A stretch of DNA of 64,000 nucleotides, taken from CAYSWV01 sp964434865. Its GTDB lineage: Bacteria > Cyanobacteriota > Cyanobacteriia > Thermostichales > Thermostichaceae. Where the stretch lies: the NCBI GenBank assembly GCA_964434865.1, contig CAYSWV010000010.1, forward strand, positions 1-64,000. The letters are read 5' to 3'. Under the pieces are notes generated by a model. That model made no database searches. It was given only the letters and a program-made list of their open reading frames with translations, and was not told where the DNA came from. The translations under genes were made by a program, and so were the position numbers. This document shows, in pieces, positions 1 through 7,325 of the stretch; position 1 is the first letter of the stretch; each line of letters opens with the position of its first letter.

Positions 1-437
1 GATCTACCGTTAATGATCTACCGGTTAGGCATTCAGCCCAATGTACCGTCAAATTCTTCAAGCCTGTCATTACTTTCAAGATCATTTAAATACTGCTCTG
101 CCCTACAGTCTCTGAGCAAGGAACGAGTCTTACCATTCAGACTCAGATTGTTGGACAGGATACCTCTTATGTTAATAATTATTGCTAATTCAAAATAGAT
201 CGCTACCTATGAATAACATTACCTTTTAACCTCAAAATTAGTATGTGCTCAAGGGTTCACTCACTTTATCCCCGTAGGTTGATAGGCAAGGTCTACCCAC
301 TTTTTGTTGCGAAACGTAAAGGAGACTCAGGAGAGGTGGCGCTTGTTGCGTATCATGAGCTAGATCCCTTTAAATTAGGCCTAAGGACTCGCTAAGGGCC
401 ATGAATACTTTGATGACAATATCTTGGAGAAGCCAAC
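1..437. other. non-coding region upstream of cpcG
   Basis: I see no convincing gene, tRNA or named RNA here. A short open frame at 13-198 on the plus strand has no protein-like composition I recognise and no ribosome binding site, so I left it out. GATCTACCG occurs twice, at 1-9 and 16-24. The last part should hold the cpcG promoter and leader, but no clear -35/-10 pair stands out. Confidence 0.5.
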
Positions 438-1196
438 ATGTCGCTGCCTTTGCTTGACTATCGTCCCACCACTCAAAACAGCCGGGTTGAGGGTTATGAG
501 GTTTCTAATGATGACAAACCCTTAACCTTTTCCATGGATATGATGTCAACTCCTGACGAGATTGATCTCATTATTGAGGCTGCTTATCGTCAGATCTTTT
601 TCTATGCCTTTGAACATGATCGGGAACGGTTTTTAGAATCGCAGTTACGCAATCGTCAGATTACTGTGCGGGACTTTATCCGTGGGTTGCTGCTATCCAA
701 TACTTTCTACGACAGCTTTTATATCAAGAACAGCAATTACCGGTTTGTTGAACAATGTGTGCAACGGGTTCTCGGTCGTGATGTTTATAGTGAACAAGAA
801 AAGATCGCTTGGTCTATTGTAGTTGCCACCAAAGGGATCCAGGGATTTGTGGATGATTTGCTCAATAGCCAAGAATATTTAGATGCCTTTGGCTACGACA
901 CTGTTCCCTACCAGCGGCGGCGAGTATTACCAGCTCGTGATCAGGGCGAACTTCCCTTCAATCTGAAATCACCTCGGTATGATGCTTACTACCGCAGAAT
1001 TCTAGGCTTCCCCCAATTTGTTTGGAAAGCTGACATGAAGCGGATTAATCTCAGTGACCGCCAGCCTGCTGTTGGTGATCCTAGGCTATACCTGGATATG
1101 GCCCGTAGTATCAACCCTCAAAAAGTTCGAGCTCAACGGTTATCTGCCCTCAATGTTAGCCTCGACTCCGTACCTTATCGTGCCATTGTCAAATAA
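438..1196 (+). CDS. cpcG: phycobilisome rod-core linker polypeptide CpcG
   Basis: This protein joins phycocyanin rods to the allophycocyanin core of the phycobilisome on the cytoplasmic face of the thylakoid. The 252-residue length is normal for CpcG. The N-terminus begins MSLPLLDY, and residues of about 40-180 form the phycobilisome linker domain, with the family-typical stretches around RQITVRDFIRGLLLS, RFVEQCVQRVLGR and LLNSQEYLDAFG. The C-terminal 60 residues are the basic, less conserved core-binding part. A GGAG sits 8 bases before the ATG. The gene stands alone, not in a cpcBA operon, as is common for cpcG, and is closed by a strong terminator at 1218-1266. Paralogue type (rod-core versus photosystem-associated) is not certain, but there is no hydrophobic C-terminal tail of the CpcG2/CpcL kind, which favours the ordinary rod-core form. 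Confidence 0.95.
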   Translation: MSLPLLDYRPTTQNSRVEGYEVSNDDKPLTFSMDMMSTPDEIDLIIEAAYRQIFFYAFEHDRERFLESQLRNRQITVRDFIRGLLLSNTFYDSFYIKNSNYRFVEQCVQRVLGRDVYSEQEKIAWSIVVATKGIQGFVDDLLNSQEYLDAFGYDTVPYQRRRVLPARDQGELPFNLKSPRYDAYYRRILGFPQFVWKADMKRINLSDRQPAVGDPRLYLDMARSINPQKVRAQRLSALNVSLDSVPYRAIVK

Positions 1197-1217
1197 CAGC
1201 TTAGTCTCACACTTAGA

Positions 1218-1266
1218 GCTCTTAGATTCAGATCCCTTGGATCGAGGTTAATCTGAGGGCTTTTTT
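1218..1266 (+). terminator. intrinsic terminator of cpcG
   Basis: An 11-bp stem pairs GCTCTTAGATT (1218-1228) with AATCTGAGGGC (1250-1260), with two G-T pairs. A run of six T follows at 1261-1266. The loop contains a smaller hairpin, GATCC-CTT-GGATC. It lies 22 bases after the cpcG stop. Confidence 0.85.
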
Positions 1267-1281
1267 GGGATCTATTTTTAG

Positions 1282-1301
1282 ATCTACAGGTATCTACAGG
1301 T
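1282..1301. repeat. tandem 10-bp repeat at the ribD 3' end
   Basis: ATCTACAGGT occurs twice in direct succession (1282-1291 and 1292-1301). The ribD stop codon (1294-1296, minus strand) lies in the second copy, so the duplication adds or removes only a few bases around the gene end. Confidence 0.6.
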
Positions 1302-2388
1302 AACCTTTAATCACAAGATCATCACCCAAACGTAGGGATGTCACTGATTTCAACGGCAAGGCTTGGGCCATTGTTTCAACTCCAATACCCGCAACTGGTG
1401 TAGGCGCTTGAAGGCCACCGATGAGTTGAGGTGAAACAAAGGCAATCACTTTTTGAATGACTTTAGATTCAAGAGCGGCGGCAGCTAAGGTGCCTCCACA
1501 TTCCCACATCACTGTTAAATAACCACGTTCATATAATTGAATGGCCACTGTTTTTGGATCTAAGCTAGGTAACACCACCACATCAATGGCGTGGGCATGT
1601 AACCAATCCTGCATCAAGGGATCAGCGGTCGCTTCAGTAAAGACTAGCGTGGGAGCTGTAGACTGATCCCAGATATGGGCTTGGCGGGGGAGATCCAAAG
1701 TACGACTTAAGACAACTCGCAAAGGTTGCCGCTCTAAAGGTTGGTCTTGCTGATCTCGAACAGTTAAACGTGGGTTATCTTGAGTCACCGTCCCACCTCC
1801 CACAACAATAGCATCCACCTCGGATCGGAGTTGGTGCAGATGACGCCGGGATTGTGGCCCACTAATCCAACGACTGTGCCCCGTGTAAGTAGCAATTTTC
1901 CCATCTAAAGTCATGGCATATTTTAAAATTCCATAGCTTTGTTTATGAACGATTCCATGACAAAAAGCTTCATTTAAGTGTTGGCAGGCAGCCTCTTCGA
2001 CCCCTACTGTGACTTCTACACCATGGGATCGGAGTTTTTCTAAGCCTTGACCAGCAACAAGAGGGTTAGGATCAACCATACCTGCAACCACTCGGCTGAT
2101 CTGGGAGCGTAAAATAGCGTCGGTACAGGGTGGGGTCCGACCATAATGATTACAGGGTTCTAAATTGCAGTAAAGCGTCGCACCTTGGGCAGCTTCACCA
2201 GCAGCTCTGAGAGCAAAAACTTCAGCATGAGGATCTCCTGGCTTGGGGTGAAATCCTGTACCAATCAGCTGATGATCTTTAACAATTACGGCTCCAACCA
2301 TAGCATTGGGCGTGGTGTAGCCCTGGGCTTGGCGAGCTAACTTCAAACAATACTGCATCCAATAGCGATCTAATAATTCTGAAGTCAT
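1294..2388 (-). CDS. ribD: bifunctional riboflavin deaminase/reductase RibD
   Basis: RibD performs the second and third steps of riboflavin synthesis in the cytosol: deamination of the pyrimidine from GTP cyclohydrolase II, then NADPH-dependent reduction of its ribose. The 364 residues match the usual bifunctional length. The N-terminal deaminase domain (about 1-150) has the zinc ligands in HAEVFAL and in PCNHYGRTPPC. The C-terminal RibD_C reductase domain (about 155-360) includes LDGKIATYTGHSRWISG and a VGGGT nucleotide-binding loop. The start is an ATG with no competing upstream start. No other rib gene is next to it, as is usual in cyanobacteria. I saw no FMN riboswitch fold in the upstream bases. 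Confidence 0.95.
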   Translation of the reverse strand: MTSELLDRYWMQYCLKLARQAQGYTTPNAMVGAVIVKDHQLIGTGFHPKPGDPHAEVFALRAAGEAAQGATLYCNLEPCNHYGRTPPCTDAILRSQISRVVAGMVDPNPLVAGQGLEKLRSHGVEVTVGVEEAACQHLNEAFCHGIVHKQSYGILKYAMTLDGKIATYTGHSRWISGPQSRRHLHQLRSEVDAIVVGGGTVTQDNPRLTVRDQQDQPLERQPLRVVLSRTLDLPRQAHIWDQSTAPTLVFTEATADPLMQDWLHAHAIDVVVLPSLDPKTVAIQLYERGYLTVMWECGGTLAAAALESKVIQKVIAFVSPQLIGGLQAPTPVAGIGVETMAQALPLKSVTSLRLGDDLVIKGYL

Positions 2389-2939
2389 ATCGTTAAGACC
2401 GATTTAAATGAATCATCAAACTTGAGTCTAGTTTAATCGTCTATGCCACCTTTGCCCTGGCCCATGAGGCTAAAATCAGGCAGAGCACTTCATCTGCGTC
2501 ATAAAAAAGTCATGTCATAGGGATACTGATTCAGGTAATTGATTTTATTGTACCCATGATGGTGGGTGGCTTAGGTAGTATGGTCTACAAACTTCGATCA
2601 CTCAAACTGCCTACCCAAGAAACCCTACAATTATCTACTGATAAGACTGAAATCAGTACTCATTGGCTTGAACAACTCCAAAGGTGGCTACGATCAGGTC
2701 AAGAGAATGGCTGAGTTCTCTGCATTGATTCACGACACGTTTACGTTTAAGGCTTCACAACTTAGCTTTAAGATTCAATCAGGAGATCCCACTGGAGCGC
2801 AACAGCTCTGAACAATATGAAGTATCATGAATTGTTAACGCTTCAGGCCAACTTTATGCCTAGACTGTCAGGTTTTAGTTATCCTAGTTAGTTAATCTTG
2901 CATTATTGCTGTTTGCCTTTGATCAGCGTAGGAGCCCAT
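2389..2939. other. mostly non-coding gap between ribD and the DUF4388-like gene
   Basis: This 551-bp stretch separates two divergently transcribed genes and should hold both promoters. The only coding candidate I can see in it is the short plus-strand frame at 2556-2714, listed separately. No tRNA, riboswitch or repeat array is evident. Confidence 0.5.
2556..2714 (+). CDS. possible small protein, 52 codons, function unknown
   Basis: An ATG-started frame of 52 codons ends in TGA at 2712-2714; a second ATG follows at 2559. The translation has a protein-like balance and an amphipathic, Trp-containing C-terminal segment (HWLEQLQRWLRSG), plausible as a helix. There is no clear ribosome binding site, and I do not recognise the family. 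It sits alone in the 551-bp gap between ribD and the next gene. It may be a real short cyanobacterial protein, or the remnant of a longer gene, or chance. Confidence 0.3.
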   Translation: MMVGGLGSMVYKLRSLKLPTQETLQLSTDKTEISTHWLEQLQRWLRSGQENG

Positions 2940-3527
2940 ATGCTTGACCAACCGTTTAAGCCAATCAGCCAATTTGTGCAGGATTTGGCCCAGTACTGTC
3001 AAGACGGCCTCACAGGCACTTTCTATTTAGCCTCAAGTGATAATCGGGCCGGAGCAATTAGCTTAGATCGTGGACAGATCATTGGATTACGTTACAGCTC
3101 CAAAGCTGATGAAGCCGCTCTAGAAGCCTTACAAACCCTCAAGGAAATCAGTTATCGCTTCAACAACTCAACCTTGATACCCTCTGAAGTTCCTTTACCG
3201 GCCACCCCAGTCATTTTGGAAAAGCTTGGCCTCAAATCAAAACCCTCTAGCTCAGTCTCTGTTCTTGAGCATTTTGACGAGGATCCTTTTCTTGATATGG
3301 ACACGCTAGCTGCCACAACTCTGGCCGTATCTGAAGACTTTAAACAACGTTGTCAGCAAGAGCTAGCCGAAGTGATTGGTCCTATTGCCGGAATCCTTTG
3401 TCAGCGAACTTTGGAGCAACACCCGCAAGCTACCCCAGCTGACTTTCTTGAAGCCTTGATGAATCAAATCCCTGATCCTCAAGCAGCTCTTGACTTTCAG
3501 CAGCGGACTCAGAGTTGGATCAAGTAA
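2940..3527 (+). CDS. DUF4388-like protein, possible signalling partner
   Basis: This is a soluble protein of 195 residues from the chosen start. Residues of about 8-85 resemble the DUF4388 fold (GLTGTFYLAS, AGAISLDRGQIIGLRY), a domain often found beside response regulators and in PatA-like proteins. A variable linker and a helical C-terminal domain of about 60 residues follow (from about FKQRCQQEL to the end), of a kind common at the end of cyanobacterial proteins of this sort. An in-frame codon at 2898 would add 14 residues, but TAGGAG lies 5 bases before the ATG at 2940, so I prefer 2940. It is a single gene with no kinase or regulator beside it. The precise role is unknown. Confidence 0.75.
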   Translation: MLDQPFKPISQFVQDLAQYCQDGLTGTFYLASSDNRAGAISLDRGQIIGLRYSSKADEAALEALQTLKEISYRFNNSTLIPSEVPLPATPVILEKLGLKSKPSSSVSVLEHFDEDPFLDMDTLAATTLAVSEDFKQRCQQELAEVIGPIAGILCQRTLEQHPQATPADFLEALMNQIPDPQAALDFQQRTQSWIK

Positions 3528-3744
3528 TGATAGGATTTGTAAAAGCTGTTTACTCAATGGCTAAGGTCTCCATGGCTAAAGCTACCCTGAAGTTAAGAAG
3601 AGCTGCTCTTACTGCTGATCAGCACACCTAGGATGTCACGCTGTGGCGCAGCAATTCTTTAGGCAACATGATAAAACTTGACTGGATCTGGATTAGACTA
3701 AGTTGACTTGGGATTTGGGTCCAGGTGTTACGGGAGGAGTAAGC

Positions 3745-4281
3745 ATGATGTGGTTATCTAGATTAGCTAAGCTCACTGGCTCAATGAGTGTAGGACTCGG
3801 TTTGGCCTGCTTGGTATTAGTGTCTAGTATGAGTCCTACAGTAGCCCAAAATGGGTGGATCATCACTGGTAGTGAAGATGTTGATGTCCTCAAGCATCGT
3901 CTAGACTTTGGCGGAAAAGCAGAGCGTCTTGAGCGATATCGGTTAACAGTACCTCCGCAAGATGTGGCAGTTGCCGAAATTCAGATCAATATGGGACCTC
4001 AGTTCGATTCGACGGTTGATCCAAACCATGTCCGCCTCGAAGTTGAAGGCCAAAAGGTCGAACTCAGCGAGGTCTACTGGAATCCAGAATTCCGGTCGCT
4101 TGAAGTGATTGCCAAAGAACCGATTGCCTCAGGACAGGAAATGATGGTAGTAGCCTCTCGTGTCCGCAATCCAATTTCTGGGATTTATCGGTTTGAAGGA
4201 CGCGTGCTAGGAACCGAAGCCAACCCGCTCTTTCGCTTAGTGGGTAACTGGCTCATTGATATTCAAGATCCAGTGAACTAG
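3745..4281 (+). CDS. exported DUF2808-like protein
   Basis: This is a small exported protein of unknown function. From the ATG at 3745 the protein has 178 residues. A strong Sec signal (hydrophobic GLGLACLVLVSS, then SPTVAQ near residue 35) leads to a mature domain rich in beta strands. The mature part (from about HRLDFGG to PLFRLVGNWLIDIQ) resembles DUF2808, a family nearly confined to cyanobacteria; it includes AEIQINMGPQFDSTVDP and ends with a conserved GxYRFEGRVLG segment. GGAGGAG at 3733-3739 fixes the start; an in-frame codon at 3703 has no ribosome binding site. It lies 33 bases before uppP and may be cotranscribed with it, which would fit a cell-envelope role, but this is inference. 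Confidence 0.8.
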   Translation: MMWLSRLAKLTGSMSVGLGLACLVLVSSMSPTVAQNGWIITGSEDVDVLKHRLDFGGKAERLERYRLTVPPQDVAVAEIQINMGPQFDSTVDPNHVRLEVEGQKVELSEVYWNPEFRSLEVIAKEPIASGQEMMVVASRVRNPISGIYRFEGRVLGTEANPLFRLVGNWLIDIQDPVN

Positions 4282-4314
4282 CTTGGTGCTGATCCCCACT
4301 TATGAGATAAAGCC

Positions 4315-5160
4315 ATGCTTGAGACTGTTGATCTTAGCCTTGAGGTGATGCCCACTTGGTGGCAAGCCTTGATCTTAGGGATGGTTCAGGGCCTCACAGA
4401 GTTTTTACCGATCAGTAGTACAGCTCACTTACGGCTTGTGCCAGCTATCTTAGGTTGGAGTGATGCTGGCGCCTCATTTTCTGCAGTGATTCAACTGGGC
4501 AGTCTAGTAGCTGTTTTGATCTATTTCGCATCTGATTTAAAGGCATTGGTGCGCGACTCCTGGACTGCTATTCAAGCTCGGGACTTTCAGTCGGATACAG
4601 CCAAAATTGTTACAGGTATCCTAGTGGGCACGTTACCCATTGTGATGGCTGGATTGACTATTAAGTTTATCTGGGGGTCTCCCCCGCGACAGTTGATCGT
4701 TATTGCTATCACCTCGATTGGCCTAGCCCTCTTGCTAGCTGCAGCAGAACGCTGGGGGCACCGCGAACGTGATTGGTCGTCTTTGGGGGTTTATGATGGG
4801 ATCTGGGTTGGCATTGCTCAGGCTTTAGCTTTGATTCCTGGGGTATCTCGTTCGGGAGCAACGATTACAGCAGGTCTGCTGCTTAACTTAAAACGGGAAA
4901 CGGCGGCGAGATATGCGTTTCTCCTGGGAGTGCCCGCTTTAGCGCTAGCTGGGTTCGTAGAATTTGTTTCCGATTTTGAAGTAGCGGGTTTATGGCCTCA
5001 GTTCTTAGGGACTCTCTCAGCCTTTATCTTTTCTTACCTTTCGATTGATTGGTTATTAAAGTTTCTCCAACGCAGCAGCACCTGGATCTTTGTCGCTTAT
5101 CGAATTGGCCTGGGTGTTGCGATTATGGTCGGGCTGGCCTTTGGTGTTTTACAACCCTAA
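4315..5160 (+). CDS. uppP: undecaprenyl-diphosphatase UppP (BacA)
   Basis: UppP removes a phosphate from undecaprenyl diphosphate to recycle the lipid carrier used for peptidoglycan and other surface polymers; it is an integral membrane enzyme with its active site facing the periplasm. The 281 residues fit the family. The two catalytic signatures are clear: QGLTEFLPISSTAHL near residue 26 and PGVSRSGATITAGL near residue 175. Several hydrophobic segments cover the rest. The gene follows the DUF2808-like gene closely. It converges on the next minus-strand gene with 8 bases between the stops. A weak hairpin (CAACC/GGTTG) spans the junction without a T run. Confidence 0.95.
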   Translation: MLETVDLSLEVMPTWWQALILGMVQGLTEFLPISSTAHLRLVPAILGWSDAGASFSAVIQLGSLVAVLIYFASDLKALVRDSWTAIQARDFQSDTAKIVTGILVGTLPIVMAGLTIKFIWGSPPRQLIVIAITSIGLALLLAAAERWGHRERDWSSLGVYDGIWVGIAQALALIPGVSRSGATITAGLLLNLKRETAARYAFLLGVPALALAGFVEFVSDFEVAGLWPQFLGTLSAFIFSYLSIDWLLKFLQRSSTWIFVAYRIGLGVAIMVGLAFGVLQP

Positions 5161-5168
5161 GGTTGGGT

Positions 5169-6050
5169 CTACTCGGGTAGGGCTTGGAGCCTGAAGGCAT
5201 CACTGATAGTGGCACCCAAAGGAATCCCTAACGGTAAAAACCAGTGCTCAAAGATGGGTCTAATCTCTCCAGTCCGAAAAAGTGCTGATAGGCGCCGGTT
5301 AGCCACTAGACGAAAGGCTGAATCATCTCGACGCAACATGATCCCGTAAGGCTCATAGGATAAAAACTCGCCAACAACCTCATAACCATTAGGATCATTA
5401 GCTCGGCTTTTGAGACCAAATAACAGAACATCATCAGTAGCATAAGCGTCGATCAACCCGGATTCTAAGGCAACAAAGCCTTCGTCATGGTCTTGGATCT
5501 GATTATAGAGGGTGGCCTCGATCGACTCTCGTTCCAGCACGGTTTGGATCACTTTTTCTGTAGTGGTGTTAGGTGAAACTCCTATCGACTGGTCGCTCAT
5601 GGAGCGAATATTCTCAATTCCAGAGGTGGATTTAACTAATAACCGAACACCCGTAACATAAGTAATGTGAGTATAATCAACTTCTTCTTGCCGAGTTAGA
5701 TTATTCGTAGCAGAGCCACACCCCAGATCGATGGTGCCATTGCGGACTAGAGGAATCCGGGTGGTTGTATCCATTTGTACATACTGAATATCTAAGGTCT
5801 CTAATCCGAGGTGCTGCTTCACTTCGTCCACGATCTCCAAGCACAGATCGATTGAGTAGCCTCGAGGGACCCCTTGGTCATCTAAGAATGAGAATGGAGC
5901 TGAACTCAAGCGATGACCTAGAGTAATCACCTCTGTTTCTTGAATGCGAGTAAGAGTAGGTCCTAATGGTCTCGTTGGCTGAGCTGCAACAGGATCCCCA
6001 ACGAGCATAGCTATTAGTGTGACTGCTGAGAACCAGATTGTTTTCATCAT
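5169..6050 (-). CDS. family 3 amino-acid-binding protein (GltI-like), copy 1
   Basis: This is an exported solute-binding protein for an ABC transporter, most like the glutamate/aspartate group (E. coli GltI). The signal peptide MMKTIWFSAVTLIAMLVG ends near VAAQ. The mature part shows GHRLSSAPFSFLDDQG, TTRIPLVRNGTIDLGCGS and NNLTRQEEVDYT, which match the ligand-binding regions of that group; the Arg, Ser and Thr positions of the carboxylate pocket look kept. I chose ATG 6050 (6047 is also possible), because the longer frame to 6086 starts at TTG and would put 12 residues ahead of the signal peptide. No permease or ATPase is beside it. A closely related copy lies upstream at 6220-7092, so this looks like a tandem duplication. 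Confidence 0.85.
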   Translation of the reverse strand: MMKTIWFSAVTLIAMLVGDPVAAQPTRPLGPTLTRIQETEVITLGHRLSSAPFSFLDDQGVPRGYSIDLCLEIVDEVKQHLGLETLDIQYVQMDTTTRIPLVRNGTIDLGCGSATNNLTRQEEVDYTHITYVTGVRLLVKSTSGIENIRSMSDQSIGVSPNTTTEKVIQTVLERESIEATLYNQIQDHDEGFVALESGLIDAYATDDVLLFGLKSRANDPNGYEVVGEFLSYEPYGIMLRRDDSAFRLVANRRLSALFRTGEIRPIFEHWFLPLGIPLGATISDAFRLQALPE

Positions 6051-6093
6051 CCTAACCTTGCTGATACTGCTTGCAACTGGGGTCAATTGATTG

Positions 6094-6129
6094 ATGTGTT
6101 TTGAAACACATTAGTATTTTGAAGCACAT
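6094..6129. promoter_or_regulatory. palindrome and direct repeats upstream of the 5169-6050 gene
   Basis: ATGTGTTTTGAAACACAT (6094-6111) is a perfect inverted repeat around a TG centre. Its right half, TTTTGAAACACAT (6099-6111), recurs with one change as TTTTGAAGCACAT (6117-6129), exactly 18 bp further on. The site is 45-80 bases upstream of the binding-protein start, so it may be an operator. The regulator is unknown. Confidence 0.45.
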
Positions 6130-6219
6130 GGTGCTCTCCTATCAGAATCCAGACATATTTTAATCAATTTTATGGCTTTTAGCTCAAGCCTGTTGGTCGC
6201 CACACGAATTCTTCAGCCA

Positions 6220-7092
6220 TTATTCGGGCAAGGCTTGAAGTTCAAATGCATTTTCCATCTGAGTACCCAGAGGAACCCCTAAGGGATAGAACCATTTTCC
6301 ATAGATCTCATCAATTTCACGGGTACGGAATAATTCTGATAGCCTCTGATTGGCCACCAAACGAAAAGTAGAATCATCATGGCGAATCATAATACTATAA
6401 GGTTCATACGATATGGGATCGCCAACAACTGCAAAATCATCTGGGTTTTCAGCCTTGTTTTTTAAGCCGTATAGCAAAATATCATCAGTAGCATAGGCAT
6501 CAATCAAATTGGCATCCAGGGCAACTAGGCCTTCATCATGATCTTGAATTTGGTTGTATACAACTGCCTGAACATTTTCTCTTTGAAGGGCTTCAGCTAG
6601 GACATTCTCAGTAGTGGTATTAGGGGCTACACCTATTGTTTTACCAGTAAGGGCATCAATTTGATCAATACTAGAATTAGAACGCACTAAAAAGCGAACA
6701 CCTGAGACAAAAATGATATGAGTAAAATCAACTTCTTTTTGGCGAGTTAGATTATTGGTCACGGAACCACAAGCCAGGTCAATCGCACCATTCCGCAACA
6801 AGGGAATCCGAGTCGTGGTATCCATTTGCACGTAACGCACTTCTAATGACGCAAGTCCAAGCTCAGATTTCACTTCTTCCACAATTTCTAGACAGAGATC
6901 AATCGAGTAGCCACGTGGAATCCCCTCTTCATCTAAAAACGAAAAGGGAGCAGAGCTTAAGCGATGACCAATCCGAATCTCACCCGTCTCTTTAACTCTT
7001 GATAAGGTGGGACCCAAGGGTTCAGCCTGCACTGATGAAATCCCACACACCATAGCTACAGTAGTCAGCACAGACAGTAAAGCATATTTCAT
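6220..7092 (-). CDS. family 3 amino-acid-binding protein (GltI-like), copy 2
   Basis: This is the paralogue of the neighbour at 5169-6050, with the same domain order and closely similar sequence over the mature protein (GHRLSSAPFSFLDEEG, TTRIPLLRNGAIDLACGS, NNLTRQKEVDFT, DHDEG, and the shared ending LQALPE). It should bind glutamate/aspartate-like amino acids in the periplasm and pass them to an ABC permease encoded elsewhere. A frame open to 7170 adds 26 residues ahead of a clean signal peptide that begins MKYALLSVLTTVAMVCG; the ATG at 7092 has GGAG 6 bases upstream in the transcript sense, so I use it. The 169-bp gap to the second copy carries its own repeats, which suggests separate control. 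Confidence 0.85.
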   Translation of the reverse strand: MKYALLSVLTTVAMVCGISSVQAEPLGPTLSRVKETGEIRIGHRLSSAPFSFLDEEGIPRGYSIDLCLEIVEEVKSELGLASLEVRYVQMDTTTRIPLLRNGAIDLACGSVTNNLTRQKEVDFTHIIFVSGVRFLVRSNSSIDQIDALTGKTIGVAPNTTTENVLAEALQRENVQAVVYNQIQDHDEGLVALDANLIDAYATDDILLYGLKNKAENPDDFAVVGDPISYEPYSIMIRHDDSTFRLVANQRLSELFRTREIDEIYGKWFYPLGVPLGTQMENAFELQALPE

Positions 7093-7309
7093 AGCTAACT
7101 CCAAGCCAAAGAATGGTTTTGCTAGGCGTAGTCCAAGGCAACAGACCGCTAGATGTAATTTAAAATACATTCAGGTCTATCCCTACAACCTTCTCTCAGT
7201 TAACCATATTGGCTTGATCAACTAAAGTATCAAACTCGAGTATTGCTAAAGTCCTGATAAATGAAGCCGTAGATGGATGGCTATAATATAGATTAAAGTT
7301 TCAGTAAAG

Positions 7310-7325
7310 GATGCAGATCTGCATC
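7310..7325. terminator. 16-bp perfect palindrome abutting the GGDEF/EAL gene stop
   Basis: GATGCAGATCTGCATC is perfectly self-complementary and touches the stop codon of the minus-strand gene at 7326. In RNA it can form a short hairpin followed by CUUUAC, so it may be a weak terminator. A protein-binding site is the alternative. Confidence 0.4.

Noticed and set aside
13..198. 61-codon frame on the plus strand
   Set aside because: No ribosome binding site, no protein-like pattern, and it lies in an otherwise empty leader region.
2389..2560. FMN riboswitch ahead of ribD
   Set aside because: I could not find the conserved FMN-element helices or its signature boxes in these bases.
5140..5185. 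Bidirectional terminator between uppP and the binding protein
   Set aside because: Only a 5-bp hairpin without a T run on either strand.
5169..6086. Longer N-terminus for the first binding protein
   Set aside because: The upstream codon is TTG without a ribosome site and would bury the signal peptide.
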